From: Ustulina deusta | Taxonomy: Eukaryota > Ascomycota > Sordariomycetes > Xylariales > Xylariaceae | Direction of reading: 5' to 3' | NCBI GenBank assembly: GCA_023159155.1 | Contig: JAJNNX010000001.1 | Location: forward strand, 1-64,000 | DNA length: 64,000 bases | Shown: positions 24,994 through 35,102 of the stretch, piece by piece | How the letters are laid out: each line of letters opens with the position of its first letter | Position numbering within the stretch: position 1 is the first letter of the stretch | Notes under the pieces: generated by a model | Databases searched by the model: none | What the model saw: the letters and a program-made list of their open reading frames with translations, nothing else | What the model was told of the DNA's origin: nothing | Made by a program: the position numbers and the translations under genes

Positions 24994-25410
24994 CTACAAT
25001 ATTAGGCTCTGTACACTCTTGAACGTTGTGGTCTTGTTAAGCTCCCGGGTTTTAGTATAATTCCTAGGGTCTAGGCTTGCTCTGAGCCAGCGAACTACTT
25101 TCTTCGGGATGCCTTCGTAGTCGCCGGTGTCGTGCTTATACTTACTCAGTTTATAGAAATATTACTTGATACCAAAAAAACGAACAGAAAACAACGCGTT
25201 TCTAGTCGATAGGCATCCGATCTTCAAAAGGGCGTTCTTGATACAGCACCGCAGTGGGACTTTATTGTCGCTATACACGTAGTCCTTGCAGGGCTGCTTG
25301 ACTAGTAAATTACTCAAGCAAAGTTGCGATGCTCTCTGTGGTGGCCGAAAGATAGATACTCTCCTGTCAGAAATCTTCTGCCTACGTCTTCCTGGGCTTT
25401 TACTCGACAA
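24994..25410 (-). pseudogene. Broken 139-codon gene of unknown function
   Basis: On the minus strand a frame starts MSSKSPGRRRQK at 25,410 and runs 82 codons to a TAA at 25,162-25,164. The same frame then continues open for another 56 codons (YFYKLSKYKHDTGDYEGIP...) to a stop at 24,994-24,996. Residue use on both sides of the TAA is ordinary and mixed, unlike random frames, so the stop looks like a single CAA to TAA change. I do not recognise the protein. It is basic and contains several Cys. It could also be a fragment of a transposon protein. Confidence 0.4.
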
Positions 25411-26441
25411 GGACGGGAGACGAACGAAGAGGGGATCGGGATATATAGGCTCCTAGTCGACATGCTAAGAGTGGTGGTTGACTAGAGGTGGGCAAGTGGC
25501 AAGACTTCTGATTTTAGGTTGATTCGTTCTAAGTCCTTGGTGTTATGGACATTCAGCCACGGCGAGTTAATTCTAACATTCCCGACAATTCGGAGAGCTC
25601 GGACAAGAAACTGGTGTCGACATCACCCTCAGTCCGAAACCCGAAGCCGGCTCGATGCTCCGGCTCCTTCATTTTCTTGTGTGACGTCATTCTATGAGAA
25701 TTTGACGGGTGGTGGGCCGAGGCTATATTACTAGCTGTCTTTATTATAGCCCTGTATGGCGCCCCATTGATCACCGGTAAAGCTAGCATGGACTCTCTCG
25801 ACTCCTGGTATGCTTGGGGTGCTGGGTACCATTTGTGACCTTATGGTGCCTACCGCAGCCGTTGAGGGCATCTAGGTGACTATATGAGGATGTCGTATGA
25901 CAAAAGGAACAGATACCGCATTGGGTATAGTGTGGCAGAGATCTCGCAGATATGTAGTTCTGGGATTTGTAACTCCTACACATCGTTAACCGCCTCCTGA
26001 TACCCCCCCCCCCTTTTTTTTCGAGCTTTCTGTGCTGGTTACTTGGAGAAAATGAGTAACAAAATGAAGCAAAGGACAGGGGAACTATGTAGATGAGCAC
26101 GTACAGGACAGTCCTTACCAACGATCGTGTAATTGTAACCCCAAATAGTTGTCTGTCAACCTTCAAACATGAAAACAACTCGAATCGCAGCAGTAGAGCG
26201 TCACAGAGCGTGTCATGTTGTGGGAATGAAATGACCCAAGCAGGTACTAAGACCGACCACAACACGAGACTCTCCTCATCACTTGGCATTCAAGCACAAC
26301 CGTGAGTGTAGAAATGTTTTATATGTCTATATACTTTTCATAGGCTATTAATAGTTCTGAAAAACTTGAGAATCTTGACAATTTTTTCGAATCATGTGGC
26401 CGGCAGATCAACGTTGGCAGACTTTTTGCTACGACAAATGT
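25411..26441. other. Gene-free stretch
   Basis: No recognisable gene. It contains a C run followed by a T run at 26,005-26,022. A 168-codon minus-strand frame (25,783-26,289) has no recognisable motif and is probably chance. Confidence 0.45.
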
Positions 26442-28066
26442 CTAGGCAATGCTTTTTTCTTCAAACTCCCCCTTCGCACTCTCATGCCGGCTATCCTCGT
26501 CGGCTAGCTCGCCTTGGGGCAGCTTTCGAGCTAACACTACGATATCCCACGGGGAGGAAGCGTCTTTGAAAACACCGTTCAGCAGCTCTAAATTCCTACC
26601 GGGGCGTTAGCGCGCTCACTTGGAGAACAACAGATGGATAGTAACACATACCTGTTCATCGTCTCGGGATAGAAGAAGAAGACGACGATTGGGATCAAGG
26701 CGGAAATAATAGCGTAGATGATGTAATAACGATACCCGATGGTGGCGATGGCGACCGGTGTCACCATGGTCACAGCGAAATTCCAAAGCCAGTGATTTGC
26801 CGTCGAGAGCGAGTTCATGGCGACACGGAGGCGTACAGGGGCAACCTCTGTGCAGTAGAGGAAGTTGCCTCCCAGGAAACCAAAGGGATAGAATAGGTTG
26901 AAGGTGAAGATGAAGAATGCCGAGGCAATCGATGCTCCGTAGTTGGTAGAGGGGAAGCTGGAGCTGACGGCCAGAGATGCCATGGACAGTGACATGCCTG
27001 TGCCGCTAATCATGAAAACGGTACGCCTCCCCAAACGATCGATGGCGAAGAAGGCCAGGAAACAGCAGAGAAACTTCCATGTCAGGGCGCTAGCTGCCAA
27101 GACTTTGGCAACAATCGGATCAAGCCCGAGGTTTTCTTGGAAGATGGTGGAAGCGTAGACAGAAATGAGAGTGCCACCGCAGGCTTGCTGGAAGAATTGG
27201 AGCGCAATACACAAGCAGAATCGATAAAACAGCCTTTCATTGTCGTCTTTCGAGAACATCTCCCACAACGAGGCTTTCTGGACGGCTACACCTTCAATCG
27301 CGGACTCTATCTGGGCAATTTCGGACCGAATGGCCGGGTCGTCTTCGGGAAGATCCTTCAAAGCTGCTAGGGTGCTCGTGGCGTGCTGGACCCTGCCGAC
27401 ACTGACCAACCAGCGCGGAGACTCGGGGAGGAAGAAAACGGAGCAAATGACGACGAGGGAGAGCGAGATAGACACGGCCAACGGCAGTCGCCATTCCAAG
27501 GTCGAGTCCGGGATGAAGTAGAAGGCAAGGTCCAACCAATTGCTCAACGCGTAACCGAGACAAATGGCTATTCCAGTCGTGATGACATCTCGTCCCCTGT
27601 GCGAAGCGGAGGAGCACTCGGCGAGCCAAATTGGCACGGCAACACTGATTTCGCCGACACCGAAGCCCAGGAGGACGCGGCCGATGACGAACTGGATCAG
27701 GCCGTACGAGGAAACCTGAAGAACTTGGCCAATGATGGTAAAGACGGCGCCTAGGGCAATCGTCTTTCGCCTGCCCAATCTATCGCCCTCCAGCAGCAGG
27801 CAAGAGAGAGCACCAAACAGAGCGCCGACCTGAAAAGAGGCAATGACGCCGCCCTTGCGGGTTGCGTACAGAGACGTGGCGCCGCCGGCGGTGTTGAGCG
27901 TGTCGACCTGCGGAAAGACAGAAACAAAGCTCTGGAGAGTGGCGAGAGGGCCAAGGCCAGACTGGTTGTATCCGAAGAGGGTGAAGCCCGGGATGACGAC
28001 GGCGGCGATCTGCGCGATCCTGAGGGCGCGGCCTCTGAGGCCCATGTATGGAGCGCGTGAAGACAT
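26442..28066 (-). CDS. MFS sugar transporter
   Basis: Exons 28,066-26,652 and 26,595-26,442 (minus) join in frame to 522 residues. The 56-nt intron has a CTAAC branch site and replaces a read-through tail by the expected PETMNR-NLELLNGVF end. Sugar-porter signatures are present: GDRLGRRKT after helix 2, GRVLLGFGVGE, PESPRWLVSVGR after helix 6, DRLGRR in the second half, and PETMNR after helix 12. About twelve hydrophobic segments are visible. The family carries hexoses, pentoses, disaccharides or quinate by proton symport across the plasma membrane; the substrate cannot be told here. The frame is open upstream to 28,315, but MSSRAPYM at 28,066 fits the usual short N terminus. It is divergent from the small Zn2Cys6 gene at 29,014, a frequent layout for a transporter and its regulator. 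Confidence 0.9.
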
Positions 28067-29013
28067 GGCCGGGCACAGACAGCAAACCGGAGCAGAATCG
28101 TTGTTGGGACGGATAGGGGGCTGGCGTGAAGGGCCATATTCGGGGGCGTACGGCCGCTCTTTAACAGCTAGCTCGAAGCCCCCCCATCGCCCAATCACGC
28201 CAGACGAGCGCCAGACGTCGATGTCTCGTCGGATGTATTCTGGAGAAGCGGCGGGGCCCGATAGGCAGGTTACATAGACGGACGTGCTACGTAGGCAGGT
28301 TTCTCCATCGCGCACAGTAATGGCGATTGCTGCTGCGGTGGGTAAGGTGGATGTTCATCCGCCTAGATGGAGAAGCTGGTCCTCGTGAGTCGTGGTCGGT
28401 GGGGGTGGTGTTGTTGTCTTCGGACCAGCCTATCAGGGACGGCCCCCCACCGACGATGGCAGGGCAGTCGTCGAGATGAGGTAATGGGGGAGGGTCACAG
28501 GCAGGATATCGCCCCCGTACCACGATAAGGGGTGGATGGACTGCGACGATGTGCCCGTGTCTCTGCTGGCCATATATAAGCCGCATCCGTTGTTCGCGCG
28601 CAGAGAAAGCGGTATCAGAAAGCGATATCGCGGCAGCCCTCAGCACACGGCCCCGCACCAGAGCCTGGACAAGCAGTCGGTCACGCGTTCGGAGCGCTGT
28701 GGCTGCATCTGTGCAAGGGAGAGACAACTGCCGGGCGACTGTTGGCTCGCTTTGCAGCGCGCCCGACGACGGTCGCGACGCCGAACGGGCGCAATCGAGA
28801 AGGAATCCAGTCGTCGAGTCGAGAGAGCGCTCGCGCTAGACCGGGGTAGACGGCAGTCGGGCCTTTCTGCCACATACACATCGCAGACGGCCAACGAGGG
28901 AAGTCCGGACGACAGAGGAGCCAGCAGACAGACCCCGCCGCCAGCTTGACGTTGCAAGACAAAGACGGAGAAAAAGGAAAAAGGAAAAAGAAAAAAAAAG
29001 GAAAAGAGGAACC
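28067..29013. promoter_or_regulatory. Shared upstream region of the sugar transporter and the Zn2Cys6 gene
   Basis: About 950 bp separate the two divergent starts, so both promoters lie here. A CATATATAAG element at about 28,570 faces either way. An A/G-rich run (28,968-29,010) directly precedes the Zn2Cys6 ATG and is probably its leader. Confidence 0.5.
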
Positions 29014-29881
29014 ATGGCTTCGCTCGCCTGCACGGCGTGCCGGGCCAAGAAACAGCGGGTGAGCTCGTGATGTCCTGGTTGCCGTCGGTGACCAAACGCT
29101 GACGTTGACCGGCGCTGGCGCTGGCGGCAGTGCGACCGTGCGTTGTAGGTGGCATGAAAATACCGAGCCAGAGAATGCTACTCCAACACATCTAGGCCGT
29201 CATGCATGCAATGCGCAAACGCTCGGCAGCCTTGCCAGTACCCAGACCAACACAGGAGGCATGTTGCGTCGGCTCCAGGCCAACCAACCCCATCGGCGTC
29301 GTGCTGATTGGCTTTTCGACAGGGGCCTGCCTGCGGGCTTTTTGAATGCCATGCAGTCCCGGCTGCGCGACACGGAACTTGCTCTCTTCCGCGCCCTGGC
29401 CGAGCTGTACGAGGGCACCGTCGACGGCCGGGAATACGACGGGCTTTCCGCCGGGCGCCTCCAGACGAAGAGCGACATGATGGAGGAGTGGTCCAGTTTG
29501 CCCCTGCGAGACCGAGCACAGGCGAGAGCATGGTTCCTCAGTTACCGAACCGGGCGTTCGTCGCCGTCCGCCGTCCAGCTTGATCTGCAGTCGGAAACGC
29601 AGTCATCGTCGTCGTCGTCTCCAGGGGGGAAATGCGCCCAGGCCGGGCCAGGTCACGGCGATGTGGCTATGACGCCGCACTCGTCAAGACAAGTCCCGCC
29701 GTGCCTTCAGTCAGCTGCGGCACCTGATTCCCGTCCACGGCCGCAAGACGCGGATACGTTGGCCGGAAACACCACGGCGACTGCGCTGCCTTTGACATCG
29801 ATGGCTTCAACTCATGGTGACCTGGGACTTTCCACTAGGGTGAAGGCAATTGTGGAATCCCAGAGGAGCATATATTTCTAG
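29014..29881 (+). CDS. Very short Zn2Cys6 transcription factor
   Basis: Exons 29,014-29,058, 29,131-29,144, 29,196-29,267 and 29,323-29,881 join in frame to 229 residues. The binuclear zinc cluster is complete only after splicing and is spread over three exons: ACTACRAKKQR, then CDRAL, then PSCMQCANARQPC. It is followed by YPDQHRR and a short helical dimerisation-like stretch (GLPAGFLNAMQSRLRDTELALFRALAELYE). The rest is Ser/Gln/Pro-rich, and no fungal regulator middle domain is present, so it is far shorter than usual (600-900). The third donor is uncertain: 29,268 keeps YPDQHRR, while a GTACCC at 29,238 would give 219 residues. By position it may regulate the divergent sugar transporter. 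Confidence 0.72.
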
Positions 29882-30375
29882 GCGACAATGCCATTTCGAG
29901 AGAACCGCTTCAACTTCGATACAAGAGGGGCATTAGATATATCTCGTCAGGATAGACGAATTTGTAGCATTACCTACCATAGGTAGTCCTCTCTTGCCGT
30001 CTCGGCTACGCACTGCCTTGGATCCAGCAGTCACCTTAACATCACTCATGGTACAGGAGGAGATGAGAATTAATCTTAGAAAATAGGACAATACATCATT
30101 GCATCCTGTCTGGAGCATGTTAGTCGTCGTCTACGAATACCTGAGTTGATAACTTTGGTGATTGATTTTCCAAGCAGTGCAGCATACTGACGGCGCCACC
30201 GAAGAAAAAAGGAATCATCTACGAGCGCTGGCAAAACACCAATTCTACTGGATAGCCTGTCAACTCAGCTCACCTAGACTTGCTAAATTACAGATTCACA
30301 TTGCGCAGTTGGTGTGAAACACGAGGGCAACACAGAATCAAATCAGCACGGTAACTAATTCAGATCTATTCACAC
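29882..30375. other. Intergenic region between convergent genes
   Basis: Holds the 3' ends of the Zn2Cys6 gene and the dehydrogenase gene. Nothing else recognised. Confidence 0.5.
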
Positions 30376-31548
30376 TCATTTGCCTGCTTTCCCATAGGCG
30401 GCGGCGATGTCCTCGATGACGGCTCTTGTGACGTCAACCGTCTTTGCCGTGCCGCCGAGATCAGCAGTCACGATGCCCTTCTCGCAGACACGCTCAACCG
30501 AGTCCAACAATTTCTGGCTAGCGTCCTTCTCGCCGAGCCATGCGAGCATCTCGGCGCTCGTCCAGAACGTAGCAACCGGGTTGGCGACCCCCAATCCCGT
30601 GATATCGAAAGCGGAGCCGTGAATGGGCTCGAACATGCTAGGGTTCTGCCTTGTCGGGTCGAGATTCGACGTCGGCGCGATCCCGATAGACCCCGCGAGC
30701 GCTGCCGCGAGATCGGATAGAATGTCAGCCTGGAGGTTCGTCGCGACAATCGTGTCGAGTGATTCAGGCTTCAGAACCATTCGGCAAGTCATGGCGTCTA
30801 CGAGCATCTTGTCCTGCGTCACGTCTGGGAAGTCCTTGGCCACTGTGGCGGCGATCTCGTCCCACAGCACCATGCCATTGCGCTGCGCGTTGCTCTTGGT
30901 GACGACCGTCAGCAGCTTCCGGGGTCGGCTCCGCGCCGTCTCGAAGGCGAATCGCATGATGCGTTCCACGGCGTGACGGGTAAACACGGCCACCTCGGTT
31001 GCCGACTCCCAGGGCTTCCCCACGTGCGATCGGCCGCCCTGGCCGGCGTACTCGCCCTCGCTGTTCTCGCGGATGATGACCCAGTCCAGATCCCCCGTCC
31101 TGCAGTTGCGGAGAGGCGACTGCGTGCCTCTGAATACCTTGGTGGGGCGAACATTGGCATATTGCTGGAAAGGCTGGCAGATGGCCAGTCTCAGACCCCA
31201 GAGGGAAATGTGATCAGGAACATCTACGACGAGTTAGCTGCACCGGAAAGAAAGCTCCCGCCGCGCTAGACGACCCTGGAACGTACCGGGTGCACCGACA
31301 GCGCCGAAGAGAATGGCATCGTGTTTCCTTAGCTGTTCCAGACCACCATCGGGGATGTATTTTCCCGTCTTCTTGTATGTCTCGGAGCTCCAGTCGTAGT
31401 GAGTGAAATTGATCTCGAATGTGCCTAGTGTCTCAGCCAGGCTGTTGAGGACCTCAATGGCCGCGTCCACCACCTCGGGACCGATACCGTCTGCTGGGAT
31501 CGAGGCGATACTGTAGGACTTTGACGCCAAGACTGCGGAGGGTGACAT
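30376..31548 (-). CDS. Tartrate/D-malate dehydrogenase family enzyme (isopropylmalate dehydrogenase superfamily)
   Basis: Exons 31,548-31,287 and 31,223-30,376 (minus) join in frame to 369 residues, the usual size. Family motifs are IPADGIGPEV near the N terminus (most relatives have GDGIGPE), LFGAVGAPGDVPDHISLWGLRL, the substrate loop DWVIIRENSEGEYAGQGGR, TKSNAQRNGMVLWDE with the catalytic Lys, the metal-binding Asp segment (NLQADILSDLAAAL), and the NAD site FEPIHGSAFDITGLGVANPVA. The ENSEGEY loop and VPDH..WGLRL favour the tartrate dehydrogenase/D-malate dehydrogenase group over leucine-biosynthetic Leu2, which has a different loop. The enzyme would oxidise a 2-hydroxyacid with decarboxylation using NAD and Mn/Mg. 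A TATA-rich run (31,575-31,600) lies just upstream of the start. Confidence 0.88.
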
Positions 31549-32117
31549 GTTGTAGTATAGATGTGCCTACACAGATATATATATTTATATTTATATACCC
31601 CCTCGACCGCAGGAGACACAATCCAAGGCAATAGTTTGTATAAATGTATTCGTACACGGACTAATCCATGTCCTTGTACGCTTATTGGGGTATGTGCAGC
31701 ATCCCGTGTTAGAGTTGGAAGACTAGAGTTGCCAGACTGCGCCTGCGGGCTTCGGACTTGACTTTGTCCTATCGACTTTGTCCTATCTACTAGGTACCAG
31801 ATGAGCCAGGAACCGGAGAGGACCCTGTGGAGCATCCCCATGGTGGCGCTTGAATTTGTCCGATCTAGGTGACTGACTAAGATGTCGGCACTTCCTCTAC
31901 CGAGTCGAGACCCGCTCCGCTGTACCTATTCTGCGTCAAGTTCCAAGTGAGCGAGCGTATTATCGTGGGCCATGACGAGGGATTCCCATTTGCGAAACCA
32001 CCGGCAAAGCGCCCCTCCCAACACAGGTTTATGCGAAGGGCCGCGTTGCTAGCTGATCTGATCTGATCATCTGCAATGGGAGGCGGCAAAATCCGCATCG
32101 GTCCTTTTCCCCCCCTG
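31549..32117. other. Upstream region of the dehydrogenase gene
   Basis: Contains the TATATATATTTATATTTATATA run near the dehydrogenase start. No gene recognised in the rest. Confidence 0.45.
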
Positions 32118-32393
32118 ATGTCAGGTTCCTGGAGTGGCTATTCTCCCATCCACCCGGATACGAATCGCCGGCGCATCCCGCAAGAGCAGGCATCGCGAGC
32201 GACAAAGGGCATGGCGCAAACCGACGAGCACGTCATAGCGCTTGTGTAGGTCAATATGCCGACTGATGAGTTGTTTCTGGAAAGACTACTGGAGGAAGCT
32301 CTCTTGAGGAATGAGGGCGCCAATGCGTTGCAGACACAAGCAAGGGCACAACTGGATGAGGATCGAAAAAGTATCTCAGTGGCAGAATCATGA
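32118..32393 (+). pseudogene. Small reading frame interrupted by one TAG
   Basis: From ATG at 32,118 the frame runs 43 codons to TAG at 32,247-32,249 and then stays open in the same phase for another 47 codons to TGA at 32,391. The second half (MPTDELFLERLLEEALLRNE...) is an amphipathic, Leu/Glu-rich helix with ordinary codon use. This looks like a former protein of about 91 residues with a CAG to TAG change. It is not recognised and could be two unrelated short frames. Confidence 0.3.
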
Positions 32394-33002
32394 CCTTGGC
32401 AGTTTCTATACTGTACAACGGCATGTAGGCTTATCATTATGACGTTCAGATCCGAAGAGATGGCCAGTATGCGGGTTTCCCCAGGTCTAGCTCGCTATAG
32501 TCGAACAGGGTTAGCATGATGATAGGTTATAACTACCGGATTGGGTGCTCTTGGCATCACCCCCAAGTTTGGTTCTGGACTAATCTGTTTGGACACTATG
32601 CGTACATCAGTAAACACGGATGGATTACAGCCAATAGAAGCTGAACAGGAGCTACAAGACCGTATACTCGAGGGAAAGACCTCGATCGACAGGGCCGGGG
32701 ATACAATATATACCTATACATAATAAGTGCTTTCTTCGAAGCTAATCTTGTTTTGCGGAGGGCGTGTGCGGGCTTTTCCCCAGAAAAACTAGGAGAGCCG
32801 AGGCCTCTACCTCCACCCACACCTCCGCCCACACCTCCGCCCACACCTCCACCCCCACGTACACGTATTCTGCTCGTTCAAATCAACGGGAACAGAAGCC
32901 AAAGAAGCAGAGAGGAAAGGGTGTGGTGTGGTGTGGACAGTGTGCGACAAGGTTGTGTGGCAGTGTTTGGAGTGCTTTCACGAAGTATGCCATGGACTCC
33001 CC
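32394..33002. other. Gene-poor stretch with a 12-bp repeat
   Basis: At 32,809-32,856 four units of ACCTCCRCCCAC stand in tandem. Downstream of it, Cys-rich frames at 32,925-32,990 might be remains of a zinc cluster of the following broken gene, but no frame gives a proper CX2CX6C pattern. Confidence 0.4.
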
Positions 33003-35102
33003 GATGAATGACGACTACGGCGGCATGTGGTCGCGGCCAGCGAATGCCGCTGCCCCCGAGTCCTCTGCTCGTGCGACCAAGAGACGGCGGATGGACGTAA
33101 ATGGAGACCCGACTCGAGAGCGGGGCGTCATGCGGGATGGCAACGAGCCTGGGCTGCCTCGCTTTATTGGAAGCGGCAGCGGTATTCACCTGATCAGGAC
33201 TGTCTACGACGCGCTTGCTCGGAGCCATATAGATCCAAGTCGGAACCGCCGCGATGCTGCCGCCGACGTGGTTCCGGGGGGGTCTTCCTGTCACCCCTTT
33301 CTGGCAACCAGACGAGATCATGGGCGGTATGGCAGCTGTCAATTTCGACAATTTGCTTCAGTGGACCGAGGGTTATTTCAAGTACTGGCATCCCATCTTT
33401 CCTTTCTTGCACGGGCCAGCATTCCTTGGTGTTTTAGAGCAGGTGGGCGACAATGGCATCGAGGCGCTGAATCAAGCTGACGCTATCATCGTTCGATCTG
33501 TCCTATCAATATCGCTGGCTGACTTCCGCCACCCTTTCCCACCAAATCTAGTATTTCTCAATCAAGACGATGTTGCTGCAAGCCCGACCTTCGTGCTCAG
33601 TAATCCTGCGTCTATCAATAACATCCAAGCAGCCCTATGCGTAGAGTTGTTCCTGGTCTCTATGTTAAACTTCAACATGGCTTCCAGAGTCGGAGGAATC
33701 ATAGTTCGCATGTCGTTCAACTTGGGTCCTAGCCGTTTCTCCAATTTCAGTGCCCATGACGCGTTGATGAGAAAGCGGCTCTGATGGTCAATCTACTGTC
33801 TGGACAGGGCGGTTTCATTAGGTGTAAAAGACGATGATATTGACGTGTGCCTGCCCTCAGAGGAGCTCCACGGTCCGGGGAGAGACTCGCAAAGTAATGA
33901 CACTGCTTTACAGGGTGAGGGACAATGCCACCTGTGGTGATCTGTCTGGTTTGGGTTAACTTGTGTTGTAAAACAGGACAATGGCACGAACACGAGCAGT
34001 TACAACTACTCGCGATGCTGTCAAACCATGCTAAGCTTTGAGGGATGATTCTAGAGTTGAGGAACAAGTCTATTCGCTTCAGACGCGAAGACTCAGAGCG
34101 GGCTTTGCGAGTACACGCGGAACTAAAGAGATGGACCAATGAAGTTTACGATTTAACCAGCATACACCCACAATCACAAAGCAGCCCAGCTGAGGATCCG
34201 GGTGGCCGTGGCTCTGATACACCAGAGGGCTGCATGCATCCATCTCACAGGATCTTGCTCGTTATCCTACAGCACGAGTTAATTTTATCACTCTACAGAC
34301 CACTTCTTGTCTCAGACCTCGGAACACTGTCTTCCCAAGCCGCTTTCCAGGAATGTATCAACGCATCGAGAGCCATCATTGACACCGCAGCAGATAATTC
34401 CCGGGATTTCGGAGGAAAAGAACCAAAACTGAAAAATGGCCACCTTTTTTGGCCGTCGCTGACCTGGTCTATCTGGATGAGCTGCTTTGTGCTTACGTAC
34501 GCCGCTATAAAGGGAATAACTACAGCAGTTTCTGCCAAGAGGCAAGTCCATCCATCTGCACAAGGCTGTCGATCATACATCATTCGGTGTTGACAGGGTT
34601 TATCTGCCACAGGTACCCGAATCGCGCATTACGAGTTCTGAAACTTTTGTCTCTACGGAAAACTTCGTGGCTAGATAAATGCACTCTTGCTGTGGAACAA
34701 CTGATTGCATTTCTTGGTCACAGGGAAACCAATGAGGGCCGTTCGTTCTCCACCATACGACGTAGTGAGAAGCAACCAAGTTCAGCACAACCCGAGACTC
34801 CTGCTACCTCTAGCCGAGCTCCAAACTCGGAAATAATATCACAAGAAGATCGTCGTGGGCCTCGCCTTCATCAGCCAAGGTACGTCACATCAACTGATAA
34901 TCCCAATGTTGTACACCAACTGACCACCTTGCAGGTTCGACGACCAAGTGCCAATCGCCAAAGTGTCCACTCGTTAGCTGGCACGAACTTTCCGGGAACA
35001 ATAGATACTCAAGACTTCTTAGCCTCCGACTTTCCTGAATTTACCTCTAATCTGACGTTCGAATATGCTAATTCCCTAGGCGCGGCAGATCAGTTATATT
35101 AA
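33003..35102 (+). pseudogene. Broken fungal transcription factor (regulatory middle-domain type)
   Basis: The protein signal is clear: LPRFIGSGSGIHLIRTVYD, WTEGYFKYWHPIFPFLHGPAF, INNIQAALCVELFLVSMLNFNMASRVGGIIVRMSF, then WSIYCLDRAVS.., LILELRN-type MILELRNKSIR, and a C-terminal tail to 35,102. This is the fungal-specific regulator middle region. Introns at 33,915-33,976 and 34,542-34,612 are still well formed, the second with a GC donor (GCAAGT). Three lesions break it: a frame change near the G7 tract 33,276-33,282, TGA at 33,782-33,784 where the family has Trp in LWWS, and TGA at 34,039-34,041 where the family has Arg in HAKLRG. A DNA-binding zinc cluster is not evident at the start. It is divergent from the dehydrogenase gene and may once have regulated it. 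Sequencing error could explain the G7 change but hardly all three. Confidence 0.75.

Noticed and set aside
25783..26289. 168-codon minus-strand frame
   Set aside because: No motif, no plausible splice structure, and ordinary intergenic composition including a homopolymer C/T run.
28287..29531. Several overlapping minus-strand frames opposite the short Zn2Cys6 gene
   Set aside because: Arg/Ser/Pro-rich shadows of GC-rich sense DNA. None has a motif.
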